A stretch of DNA of 6,867 nucleotides from an uncultured Rikenellaceae bacterium (GTDB lineage Bacteria; Bacteroidota; Bacteroidia; Bacteroidales; Rikenellaceae), in assembly GCA_947038135.1 (NCBI GenBank), contig CAMQVM010000082.1:1-6867 (forward strand), in the 5' to 3' direction. The notes below the pieces were generated by a model. It searched no databases and was not told where the DNA came from. It was given only the letters and a program-made list of their open reading frames with translations. Both the position numbers and the translations under genes were made by a program. Position 1 is the first letter of the stretch; each line of letters opens with the position of its first letter. Positions 1-6,752 of this stretch are shown here, one piece after another.

Positions 1-210
1 CAGTATATAGGATTAGACCACAAAGACCATTTATCCCATTACGCATATTTACACTAGTTAAACTAAACATATCTTTTTGGAGCAAATGTAGATATTTCGA
101 TATTGAATAAAAGGACAGCCTATATAGGATGCTTACTTTGCAAACAGTTTCATTTAAATGTAATTAAAAAAAGTGTTTTCAGTAAATTGCCTATTAGCTC
201 AATTTACTGA
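1..210 (+). pseudogene. Degenerate ankyrin-repeat remnant (tentative)
   Basis: In plus frame 1 the sequence reads as a short open piece (1-54), stops TAG at 55 and TAA at 64, then an open stretch from 67 to the TGA at 208-210. The second piece contains GANVDISILNKRTA followed by YIGCLL and FHLNVIK, which follows the order of an ankyrin repeat (GADVN..., xGxTAL, hydrophobic helix, HLxVVK). There is no start codon or Shine-Dalgarno site in the visible part, and the two stops break the frame. The stop at 208 lies inside the 169-220 hairpin, as expected if the hairpin terminated this gene. A full-length ankyrin gene lies at 3816-5462 on the other strand, so a second ankyrin locus is plausible. 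The match is by eye to about one repeat; chance resemblance in AT-rich DNA is possible. Confidence 0.38.
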
Positions 211-220
211 AAACACTTTT
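169..220. terminator. Perfect 21-bp hairpin, probable bidirectional terminator
   Basis: Bases 169-189 are exactly complementary to 200-220, with a 10-base loop (190-199). Read on the minus strand, the second arm runs into seven consecutive T residues, the form of an intrinsic terminator, and it begins 22 bases after the stop of the minus-strand gene at 242-623. On the plus strand the U tract is shorter (TTTT then ATAA). The position between two converging reading frames suggests it ends transcription from both sides, mainly from the right. Confidence 0.75.
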
Positions 221-241
221 ATAATTTGAAACACGTTTGTG

Positions 242-623
242 TTATAGCTGTACTTCACAACGTATAGAGCACTTGTTTGAAGGAGCTCCACGATTAAGTA
301 TAGTACTATGATCGTCATTTACTTGAAGGTAATAGACATAACCACCACCAAAAGCAGGTGTGTTTATCCACCAATGTCCTCCCGATTGAAGACCCAATGT
401 GTCCTGCACCAGTAGCAAAAATAACTACATAAGCACTATTTATAGCAATTTAAGCATTTGCTGAACGGCTAATATTATTGCTAGGTTCAAATGGTAATTG
501 CGCTTTGATAACTTTATTGTTTCCTTCTAAATTACCATCTTGCAAAACTTTGGTACAGCCTACCACAATTGCAAGAATTGAAATAGTTGAGATAAGGTGT
601 TTAAGTATATTTGTTATCTTCAT
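242..623 (-). pseudogene. Broken FISUMP-like lipoprotein gene
   Basis: The minus-strand ATG at 621-623 opens a 57-codon frame with a lipoprotein signal: MKITN, a hydrophobic stretch, then lipobox VVGC with Cys23 and TKVLQDG after it. It stops at TAA 450-452. The same frame stays open afterwards (SAYVVIFATGAG...), then coding appearance moves to another frame between about 380 and 413, where the sequence reads GLQSGGHWWINTPAFGGG, VYYLQVNDD and finally NKCSIRCEVQL before a stop at 242-244. The W-W-x-x-TP, YYL and SIRC-E elements in that order resemble the C-terminal half of FISUMP domains, which are common in Bacteroidetes lipoproteins. The span is 382 bases, not a multiple of three, and is short for a lipoprotein plus FISUMP domain (usually near 200 residues), so internal sequence is probably lost too. 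A promoter-like site lies upstream and a strong terminator follows. The family call is tentative; the presence of both a stop and a frameshift is directly visible. Confidence 0.6.
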
Positions 624-651
624 AATAAAAGGTTCTTTTACTATATGTTCA

Positions 652-683
652 TAAAGATATACAATTATTTATCAATATCCAAA
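652..683 (-). promoter_or_regulatory. Bacteroidetes-type promoter for the broken lipoprotein gene
   Basis: On the minus strand TTTG (680-683) is followed after 20 bases by TATCTTTA (652-659), one mismatch from the -7 consensus TAnnTTTG. The start codon is about 28 bases further on, leaving a short leader. The spacing equals that of the promoter assigned to the transporter genes. This is a motif match only. Confidence 0.5.
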
Positions 684-729
684 TGTTGCCTTAGTTTAGA
701 AATATTCGAAAAATTTCAACTATCATTGC

Positions 730-762
730 CATATCGTAAAAATTCACTGCTTTTACGATATG
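730..762. terminator. 12-bp hairpin downstream of the NSS transporter pair
   Basis: CATATCGTAAAA (730-741) pairs perfectly with TTTTACGATATG (751-762) around a 9-base loop. It lies about 70 bases past the stop of the downstream transporter gene and just before the promoter-like site of the next gene. Neither strand has a T run after the stem, so it is not a classical intrinsic terminator. It could act as a 3' end stabiliser or a weak terminator for the transporter transcript. Confidence 0.4.
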
Positions 763-829
763 TAAAGGTGCTAAATAGTGTTGTAGATATAACATCACTA
801 TATCAGAGTAAAAAACCAACTCTAATAAC

Positions 830-2170
830 CTACAAAAAACCAACCTCACTCATAAATATCACCGCAATAGCAACAGGAGCTACAAACTTAATGATAAAGC
901 GAAGTATAGTAAAATAGTAAGTTACATTATAAGTACCACTTGATGACAGCTCTTTTTTATATCGCTCTTTACCAAATACCCAGCCCGCAAAGAGCATAAT
1001 AAATAGACCTCCAATAGGCATAAGATATAGCGATACCCCTTTGTCAAAGATATCAAACAGCGATACCCCCAGCACATTTATAGCTAAATCAGGGTTTAGT
1101 GAGAGGCTAGCAAAAGTTCCTGTTACTAATATTACAAGCGTTAAAATCGCCACCGATTTCATACGTCCCCACTTAAACTCCTCTGTAAGCGATGCTATCA
1201 CAACCTCCATAACAGATATAGCCGATGTAAGCGCTGCAACAAATAGAAGCAGAAAAAACAGTATGCCTAAAAAGTACCCCCCTGGCATCTGTGCAAATAT
1301 ATTTGGTAGAGTTATAAATACAAGATCTGGACCTGAAGCTGGCTCTATACCAAAGGTGAACACCGCAGGAAAAATAGCGATGCCCGCAAGTAGTGCTATA
1401 AATATATCCATAAAGGCTACACTTGAAGCAGTAAACAACATATTGTCTTGCTTACGGATATATGACCCATAAGTCATCATTGTGCCCATGCCAATACTTA
1501 GCGAAAAGAATGCTTGTCCTAAGGCATTAAGCACTACATCAGTAGTGATTTTTGAGAAGTCAGGCTTAAATATAAAGCTTACTCCCTCTTTGAATCCATC
1601 TAGTGTAAAAGAGTTGACACATAGTATAAACAGTATAAGCAGTAGCATAGGCATCAGAACCTTATTGCTACGCTCAATGCCCTTTTGTATTCCCATAGCC
1701 ACAACGCCTGCTGTGATTAAAAGAAAAAGTATGATATATATAAGTGGCTCAGTTCCGCTTGTTGAGAAGCTCTTGAAGCTTTCGGTTATCTCGCCACTAG
1801 TCATGCTCATTTGTGCTCCCGTTATGGCATCTATCAAAAATGATACAGTCCAGCCCGATACAACCACATAAAACGATAAGACAAACACCGCCGATACTAT
1901 TCCGAGTACACCAATAAGATACCAAGGCTTCTTTGGTGCTAGCTCGTTAAAAGTGCCGAATATGTTTTTTTGAGTATATCGTCCTATTGTAAACTCAGAT
2001 ATCAACATTGGAAGCCCAATAACAAGTATAATTATAAGGTAGATAAACAGAAATGCACCACCTCCATTTTCTCCTGCAACATACGGAAACCTCCATATAT
2101 TACCTAAACCTATCGCCGAGCCAGCCGATGCTGCTATTGCTCCAAACCGTGAATTGAACCCTCTACGCAT
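830..2170 (-). CDS. NSS-family sodium-dependent transporter, downstream copy
   Basis: Predicted inner-membrane symporter of the neurotransmitter:sodium symporter (SNF/NSS) family, which uses the Na+ gradient to import amino acids or related amines. At 446 residues with about 11 membrane segments it fits the bacterial MhsT/TnaT group, which lacks LeuT's helix 12. Visible motifs: GSAIGLGNIWRFPY (17-30), the unwound part of helix 1; GENGGGAF (33-40); GQAFFSLSIGMG (218-229) in helix 6, with S223 at LeuT Thr254; Asp255 in helix 7, near where chloride-independent members carry an acidic residue; AALTSA (312-317) in helix 8, giving Ala312, Thr315 and Ser316 for the second sodium site; and Arg27 with Asp376 as a probable extracellular gate pair. 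The ATG at 2170 puts helix 1 at the normal distance from the N terminus. It follows its paralogue by 34 bases and is probably cotranscribed. The family is firm; the substrate is unknown, and amino acids are inferred from relatives. Confidence 0.95.
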   Translation of the reverse strand: MRRGFNSRFGAIAASAGSAIGLGNIWRFPYVAGENGGGAFLFIYLIIILVIGLPMLISEFTIGRYTQKNIFGTFNELAPKKPWYLIGVLGIVSAVFVLSFYVVVSGWTVSFLIDAITGAQMSMTSGEITESFKSFSTSGTEPLIYIILFLLITAGVVAMGIQKGIERSNKVLMPMLLLILFILCVNSFTLDGFKEGVSFIFKPDFSKITTDVVLNALGQAFFSLSIGMGTMMTYGSYIRKQDNMLFTASSVAFMDIFIALLAGIAIFPAVFTFGIEPASGPDLVFITLPNIFAQMPGGYFLGILFFLLLFVAALTSAISVMEVVIASLTEEFKWGRMKSVAILTLVILVTGTFASLSLNPDLAINVLGVSLFDIFDKGVSLYLMPIGGLFIMLFAGWVFGKERYKKELSSSGTYNVTYYFTILRFIIKFVAPVAIAVIFMSEVGFL

Positions 2171-2188
2171 ATAAATTACTATTTTTGT

Positions 2189-2203
2189 GGCTATTTACTA
2201 GCC
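2189..2203. other. Small hairpin in the transporter intergenic gap
   Basis: GGCTA (2189-2193) and TAGCC (2199-2203) form a 5-bp stem with a 5-base loop, filling nearly half of the 34-base gap between the two transporter genes and touching the stop codon of the upstream one. There is no T run typical of a terminator. It might influence translation or mRNA processing of the second gene, but a stem this short can arise by chance. Confidence 0.25.
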
Positions 2204-2204
2204 G

Positions 2205-3551
2205 TTATACAAACTCTATTTTAGATAAAAATACCAAAATAATAGCTATTGGAGCGATAAAACGTATAATAAATCTGAATATTTTATATACACGTAGTGC
2301 AGCAGAGCTATTTTTGATCACCTCATTTTTAAACTTTTCATCAGGCATAAACCATCCAGCATACACAACAATCAAGAATCCTGATATAGTTAACATATAA
2401 GAGGCTGTAAAGTTATCTAAAAAATCGAATATATTACTACCATTGATCAATAAAGATGAACCTTCAACCTGCGAAAGTGCACATATTATACCTAATGTTA
2501 TGGCTACAAGTGTAGTAACAACAACAGCCATTGTGCGCTTAAGTTTGTGTTCTTCTACCAGATACGCCACTACTACCTCCATTAACGATACAGCAGATGT
2601 AAGAGCGGCAAGAAATAGTAGCACAAAAAACATTATACTAAATATATATCCTCCAGGCATCTGTGCAAATACATTTGGCAGAGTTATAAATATTAGGTTT
2701 GGTCCAGATGTTGGCTCTATACCATAAGTAAATACCGCAGGAAAAATAGCTATACCCGCAAGAAGTGCAATAGCTACATCGCTGATTGCTACATATCCAG
2801 CAGTTTTTAAAATACTATCTTCTTTACGTAAATATGATCCGTAAGTCATTAAACAGCCCATACCAATACTCATAGAGAAAAATACCTGCCCAAGAGCATT
2901 TAACACCGTGCCTCCTGTGATTTTAGAGAAGTCGGGAGTTAGCAAAAAGTTTAACCCCTGCTCTATGCCATCAAGGGTAAATGAGTTGATTGATAGCACT
3001 ATCAAGATGATGAATAATATCGGCATAAGTACCTTATTAGACTTCTCAATACCTTTTTCTACACCTAAAGCCACAATTGCAGCTGTCGATATAAGAAATA
3101 TAACAAGTGCTATAATCGGCTCAGTACCATTATTTATGAATGATGAGAAGCTTGTAGATAGCTGCTCTGCACTGTTCCCAGCAAATGAGTTAAGCACCGA
3201 GTATCTTAAAAATGCTAGTGTCCATCCTGCAATAACCGAGTAGAATGATAGAATAATAAGCGACCCGACTATGCCAATTATACCAGTTAAAAACCATTTT
3301 CCTTTTGGTGATAGCTGCTTAAATGCTCCAAATATGTTTCTGTTAGTGTTTCTGCCCAACGAAAATTCTGTCATCATAAGCGGTAAGCCTATAAGTAGTA
3401 TAATTGCAAGGTATATAATAATAAATGCCGCCCCTCCATTTTCACCTACAATATACGGAAACCTCCATATATTACCGAGCCCGATTGCTGAACCTGCCAT
3501 TGCTGCCACTGCCCCAAAGTTACTTTTAAATGAGCCTCTTTTATCTTTCAT
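2205..3551 (-). CDS. NSS-family sodium-dependent transporter, upstream copy
   Basis: Second predicted Na+-coupled amino-acid symporter of the NSS/SNF family, 448 residues and about 11 membrane helices, alignable with the neighbouring copy over its whole length. It has GSAIGLGNIWRFPY (20-33) in helix 1, GENGGAAF (36-43), GQVFFSMSIGMG (221-232) in helix 6, Asp258 in helix 7, AALTSA (315-320) with Thr318 and Ser319 for the second sodium site, and the Arg30/Asp379 gate pair. Differences from the other copy cluster in the loop after helix 3 (about 118-142), the loop before helix 10 (about 360-375, longer here) and the C-terminal tail, while the substrate-facing helices are near identical. One difference there is Cys233 after GMG, where the other copy has Thr230. 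It is the first gene of the pair, with a promoter-like site 27 bases upstream of its ATG. The family is firm, the substrate unknown. Confidence 0.95.
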   Translation of the reverse strand: MKDKRGSFKSNFGAVAAMAGSAIGLGNIWRFPYIVGENGGAAFIIIYLAIILLIGLPLMMTEFSLGRNTNRNIFGAFKQLSPKGKWFLTGIIGIVGSLIILSFYSVIAGWTLAFLRYSVLNSFAGNSAEQLSTSFSSFINNGTEPIIALVIFLISTAAIVALGVEKGIEKSNKVLMPILFIILIVLSINSFTLDGIEQGLNFLLTPDFSKITGGTVLNALGQVFFSMSIGMGCLMTYGSYLRKEDSILKTAGYVAISDVAIALLAGIAIFPAVFTYGIEPTSGPNLIFITLPNVFAQMPGGYIFSIMFFVLLFLAALTSAVSLMEVVVAYLVEEHKLKRTMAVVVTTLVAITLGIICALSQVEGSSLLINGSNIFDFLDNFTASYMLTISGFLIVVYAGWFMPDEKFKNEVIKNSSAALRVYKIFRFIIRFIAPIAIILVFLSKIEFV

Positions 3552-3577
3552 AGTGTTGTATTATTTAAATTAAGATG

Positions 3578-3609
3578 CAAATATCACTAGTTTTTATTGA
3601 TATTGCAAA
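3578..3609 (-). promoter_or_regulatory. Bacteroidetes-type promoter for the NSS transporter pair
   Basis: On the minus strand TTTG (3606-3609) is followed after 20 bases by GATATTTG (3578-3585), one mismatch from TAnnTTTG. The ATG of the first transporter is 27 bases downstream of the -7 element, so the leader would be about 20 bases. No operator-like palindrome or riboswitch fold was recognised in the rest of the 3552-3815 gap. Confidence 0.5.
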
Positions 3610-3815
3610 TTTGTGTGGTTTTATCTGTTAACTTAAGGGTGGGGTAAAAGTTTCAAAAAACCTCAGTTTTAAATATAATGGTTGCAATAGGTCTGTTTAT
3701 AGTTGAAATTGTTTATATATTAAAGTGCGTTAGTGGCTAACTAGGAAAATAGATAAATTATTATTTTATAGTTGTAGTTGGCTGTTTTGTGCTGTTTTTG
3801 TCGCTTCGAGGCTGT

Positions 3816-5462
3816 TTAAAACCAGCGAGGTCCTGTGTAAGGTGAAAACTCTTTGCGCTTCCATCTCATTTTGCCTACTGGCTCTATTACGTCGTCGTAA
3901 GGTTTTAATATACACTCTTTTCTGCTTCTATTATCGGTAGCACTAGCTACTGCTCCAGCATTAATTAAAGCTGTTTTAATATCTTTACGGTTATATATAG
4001 TGGCATAGCTCAAGGCGGTAAAACCGTGTTCATCTCGAGCATTAACATCTGCACCTGCATCAATCATCGTTGTTACAAAAGTTATGTCATTATCAAGAAC
4101 ACCAATTGTTAATAACATTGAGCCGTAAATTTTTCTGTCACTAAATATTTTTGAAATATCAGTTATCCTAGAGTTTTCGTAGATTGCTCGGCATATATCA
4201 TAGTTGACAGTCGCTCCGTTGTCTAAAAGAAGCTTAGAAACTTCAATGAGTCTATTGTTAGTAGCTTTTACCAGCAGTAGAGTATTGTTATTGTCTCTAG
4301 CGTTTACATCGGACCCTGCCTCAATCAATAGCTTTGCTATATCTAAAATTGTTTGTGAAATATCATTTTTGTCATTAATAGCAAATATATTACTACTGCT
4401 ATACAGAGTTGTTAAAGCAGACCTATCAGATTCATCTTTTGCGTTTGGGTTTGCACCTTTCTCAATAAGTAGTTTAACAAGCTCTATATCTTTTTCGGCA
4501 ACTGCCCATGATAATATCGATTGTCTTGTGTACTCCTCCGTTTTAACGTTTACATCTGCCCCATTCTCTATTAATAGCCTCATTAGCTCTGTTTGTCCAT
4601 CTGTTGTGGCCCTTGTTAAAGCTGTGTATTCGTTGTTGATGCATATATTAATATCTGCCCCTCTGCTAATAAGCAGTTTCACTACGTTTATATTACTGGT
4701 ATTTTGGTCGTTACGTTTTGATGCAGCAGCCATCAAGGCTGTGCCTGCTCTGTAGTGTCGTCTGTTAATATCGGCCCCTCTGTCAAGAAGCAACTTTACT
4801 ATTTCGATATTATTATCGCTGGTAGATGCGGTCATTAAAGGATTTCCAGCTCGAAAATAGGTTCCTTTATTTATATCAGCCCCTTCATCAAGTAAAAAAT
4901 TAATTATATCGATGCTGTTATGGATATAACCAGACGATGGATGTTGTAGAGCTGTATACCCAAAATAGTCCTGAGCATTAACATCTGCTCCATTTTTTAT
5001 AAGTAGTTTAAGTATCTCAATGGTGTTTTTTCTAAGTGAATCTGCTTCTGCTGTATTGTATCTGAGTGTAGATATAAAAGGTGTCTCGCCGAAGCTATTA
5101 CGTCTGCTTATATCTGCTCCAAGTTTGATAAGTAGTTTAACATGATCTATTTTGCCACGTTGGCAGGCATTGCAAAGGACAGTGTGTCCACTTTCAGTGG
5201 CATCTGTCCAGTTGATATCTGCACCTGCTTCAACAAGTAGTTCAATGATATCAAACGAGAGGTTGTTATCAAGACACTCGGTCAATGGGGTTTTACTATA
5301 TCCATATTCATCGAAACCCTCTTCGTTGACATCTGCTCCATTATCAATATATGAGCTTATCTCTTTCAGCTCCGTATTTTTGTTAAGTATATCAAACAGG
5401 CTTTGAGCGTGGCTATTTATTGGAGCGAAAGATAAAAATATATATAATAATTTATTGCGCAT
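3816..5462 (-). CDS. Exported ankyrin-repeat protein
   Basis: A 548-residue protein made almost wholly of ankyrin repeats, a protein-binding scaffold. Residues 1-19 form a Sec signal peptide (MRNK, hydrophobic core, SHA before Gln20), so the mature protein should be periplasmic or secreted; there is no lipobox. Repeat units are marked by GADVN/GADIN-like turns at about residues 42, 80, 115, 158, 194, 229, 268, 301, 336, 383, 416, 470 and 502, giving roughly 13 repeats, most with the KLLIxxGAD helix end. Longer spacings at 115-158, 336-383 and 416-470 indicate insertions or a degenerate repeat; the unit around 420-460 has lost most of the consensus. After the repeats comes a tail of about 40 residues rich in basic and aromatic residues, ending YTGPRWF, with no second domain recognised. 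It starts 12 bases after the lipoprotein gene stop, so the two are probably cotranscribed. The partner and process are unknown; bacterial ankyrin proteins in the envelope sometimes protect against or inhibit a partner protein, but nothing here shows that. Confidence 0.93.
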   Translation of the reverse strand: MRNKLLYIFLSFAPINSHAQSLFDILNKNTELKEISSYIDNGADVNEEGFDEYGYSKTPLTECLDNNLSFDIIELLVEAGADINWTDATESGHTVLCNACQRGKIDHVKLLIKLGADISRRNSFGETPFISTLRYNTAEADSLRKNTIEILKLLIKNGADVNAQDYFGYTALQHPSSGYIHNSIDIINFLLDEGADINKGTYFRAGNPLMTASTSDNNIEIVKLLLDRGADINRRHYRAGTALMAAASKRNDQNTSNINVVKLLISRGADINICINNEYTALTRATTDGQTELMRLLIENGADVNVKTEEYTRQSILSWAVAEKDIELVKLLIEKGANPNAKDESDRSALTTLYSSSNIFAINDKNDISQTILDIAKLLIEAGSDVNARDNNNTLLLVKATNNRLIEVSKLLLDNGATVNYDICRAIYENSRITDISKIFSDRKIYGSMLLTIGVLDNDITFVTTMIDAGADVNARDEHGFTALSYATIYNRKDIKTALINAGAVASATDNRSRKECILKPYDDVIEPVGKMRWKRKEFSPYTGPRWF

Positions 5463-5474
5463 ATCTATTGGGTG

Positions 5475-6227
5475 TTATAGTAAGATGTTATTATTCCAGT
5501 AAGTGTCAATTTTAAATCTGTCAACAGTTGTGTATTCGTGTCTTAAATTCTCTTTTTTGTTATGATCTTGGCTGAAAATAACATACCTTACTTGCTCTTT
5601 TCTAAATAAATTAGAGTTTGTATGGTTCCAGTATTTAGATTTATGCTCTGAAAAGTTAGCTATATCATTATCATGTCGATGAAGTTCATATGAATTTTCA
5701 AAATCAATACTTGAGGTTAATAAAAATTCATATAAATTTGTGCCTAGTCCAAATACAGTATTTCCAACAACTATATCTCCTTTAAAGAACTTTTTGGGAA
5801 CTGCTTCTTTGGCTTTTTTCTGATGTTTTAAAGCGTGTTTGTTATCTGTTTTCCATGTAATTTGCGACATATCTACATCCCAGTATATATCGATACTGTG
5901 AATTTTACCAAAATCTGAAACCATGCTAACACCTATAGAGTCCCATAGGTATATGCCATCTTTTGTTTTTCTGTTATATGTTCCAAATATAGAAGATAGC
6001 TCTTCTATTGTCTGCCCCAGCATAAAAGGTTTGCCATTATAGCTCATTGTGCTGTCTGAAAAGATAAATAGATGTTCCATGTTCACGCCATTTATTTCAT
6101 ATTCAGAGGGTGATATTTGTGCAATTGCTGTTCTGGTGTCGGTGTCGCCATAGTATCCACAGCTGATGTTGAATAGAGAGATAATGGTGCTTATGATATA
6201 GATGCTTGTAGCTGTTTTTTTTGTCAT
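5475..6227 (-). CDS. Probable lipoprotein of unknown function, partner of the ankyrin gene
   Basis: A 250-residue protein with an N-terminal MTKK, a hydrophobic stretch (about 7-19) and Cys23 in FNISC. That is a loose lipobox with Asn at -3, tolerable in Bacteroidetes, so lipid anchoring is likely but not certain. Residues 50-118 form a compact region: short strands, YNGKPFMLGQTIEEL (63-77), a Gly81-Phe-Gly type turn, YLWDSIGVSM (93-102), and GKIHSIDIYWDVD (107-119). This recalls small uncharacterised domains with an NGK...LG, WDxxG and GKI...IYW pattern, possibly DUF7738, a name given from memory and unverified. Residues 148-176 (FKGDIVVGNTVFGLG and onward) loosely echo 63-82, which hints at an internal duplication. 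The C-terminal third is charged and His/Asn rich. No catalytic motif was recognised. It is the first gene of a two-gene unit; a possible distant -7 element is at 6433-6440. Confidence 0.88.
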   Translation of the reverse strand: MTKKTATSIYIISTIISLFNISCGYYGDTDTRTAIAQISPSEYEINGVNMEHLFIFSDSTMSYNGKPFMLGQTIEELSSIFGTYNRKTKDGIYLWDSIGVSMVSDFGKIHSIDIYWDVDMSQITWKTDNKHALKHQKKAKEAVPKKFFKGDIVVGNTVFGLGTNLYEFLLTSSIDFENSYELHRHDNDIANFSEHKSKYWNHTNSNLFRKEQVRYVIFSQDHNKKENLRHEYTTVDRFKIDTYWNNNILL

Positions 6228-6432
6228 AATTTCATTTAGTATTATACTATGTAAATAGGGAGGTGTTGCAAGGTAAAAGCTTTACGCATACTTTTCATTT
6301 CAATAGTAAGTTTGGCTTTGAAACTAGCCTCGGTGTTGCTAGTAAATATAACTTTATTAATTCTATTTTACCCATGTTTTGAGGTTATGATTAATTATCT
6401 TGTGATGTATGTGTAAATTATTGTCATATTTA

Positions 6433-6440
6433 CAAAGATA
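6433..6440 (-). promoter_or_regulatory. Possible -7 element for the lipoprotein-ankyrin unit
   Basis: The minus strand reads TATCTTTG, an exact match to TAnnTTTG. No TTTG occurs 19-21 bases upstream; the sequence there is CTTTAA. If used, it would give a leader of roughly 200 bases before the ATG at 6227. Closer to that start no better match was found. Confidence 0.3.
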
Positions 6441-6666
6441 GTGATAATAATTTTAATATTAAAGGGTATATATATAAATTACTATGCAATTGTCTTGTGA
6501 TGTGTTGTTTTTGTCTGATTATCAATTGTTTGTGTTTTGTTGGTTTGTAAGTATCTTTCTGCAAATTTGATTTTTTATAGTTTTGCAATGGGCTTAGTTT
6601 ATAAATATGTATCTATGTGTCAATGCTATAATAAATGATTAGATGTAGTAAATTAAATTATTTTCG

Positions 6667-6674
6667 TATCTTTG
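6667..6674 (+). promoter_or_regulatory. Possible -7 element for the right-edge lipoprotein gene
   Basis: TATCTTTG on the plus strand matches TAnnTTTG exactly and lies 78 bases before the ATG at 6753. The -33 region (about 6642-6647, GATGTA) matches poorly. A leader of about 70 bases would follow. The octamer is identical to the one on the opposite strand at 6433-6440. Confidence 0.42.
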
Positions 6675-6752
6675 TCTAATAATTAGTTTAGCGATATGGT
6701 AAAGTGTGTTGCCAGCTATATGTAAATTGACAAAAATAATAATATTAAAGCT

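Larger units (their letters stand above)
6228..6752. other. AT-rich divergent intergenic region
   Basis: A gap of 525 bases between a minus-strand and a plus-strand gene, both starting outward. It is very AT rich with many T runs and short TA tracts. No reading frame of protein-like composition, tRNA or strong hairpin was seen. It holds promoter-like octamers on both strands, listed separately, and another plus-strand match, TAGTTTTG at 6578-6585, without a matching -33 element. Confidence 0.6.

Noticed and set aside
3..107. Open plus-strand frame 3 at the left edge
   Set aside because: About 34 codons with no recognisable motif; frame 1 has the ankyrin-like pattern and is the better candidate.
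169..762. The two hairpins as ends of an invertible promoter segment
   Set aside because: The stems at 169-220 and 730-762 have unrelated sequences, so they cannot recombine with each other, and no invertase gene is present.
597..917. Plus-strand 106-codon frame overlapping the 5' end of the broken lipoprotein gene and the 3' end of a transporter gene
   Set aside because: Its composition is low-complexity and Lys/Tyr/Ile rich, it runs through the 730-762 hairpin and a promoter-like site, and it overlaps a firm gene on the other strand.
3729..3741. GTTAG-TGG-CTAAC stem as terminator of the ankyrin gene
   Set aside because: Only five pairs and no T run follows on the minus strand; chance is a good explanation.
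3781..3817. Three copies of GCTGTTT just after the ankyrin gene stop
   Set aside because: Seven bases with uneven spacing; no stem or T tract on the minus strand makes it a terminator, and it is too short to call a repeat array.
4204..4755. Plus-strand 183-codon frame inside the ankyrin gene
   Set aside because: It is the antisense of periodic repeats; the Ser/Leu/Ala-rich sequence repeats with the ankyrin period and has no independent start signal.
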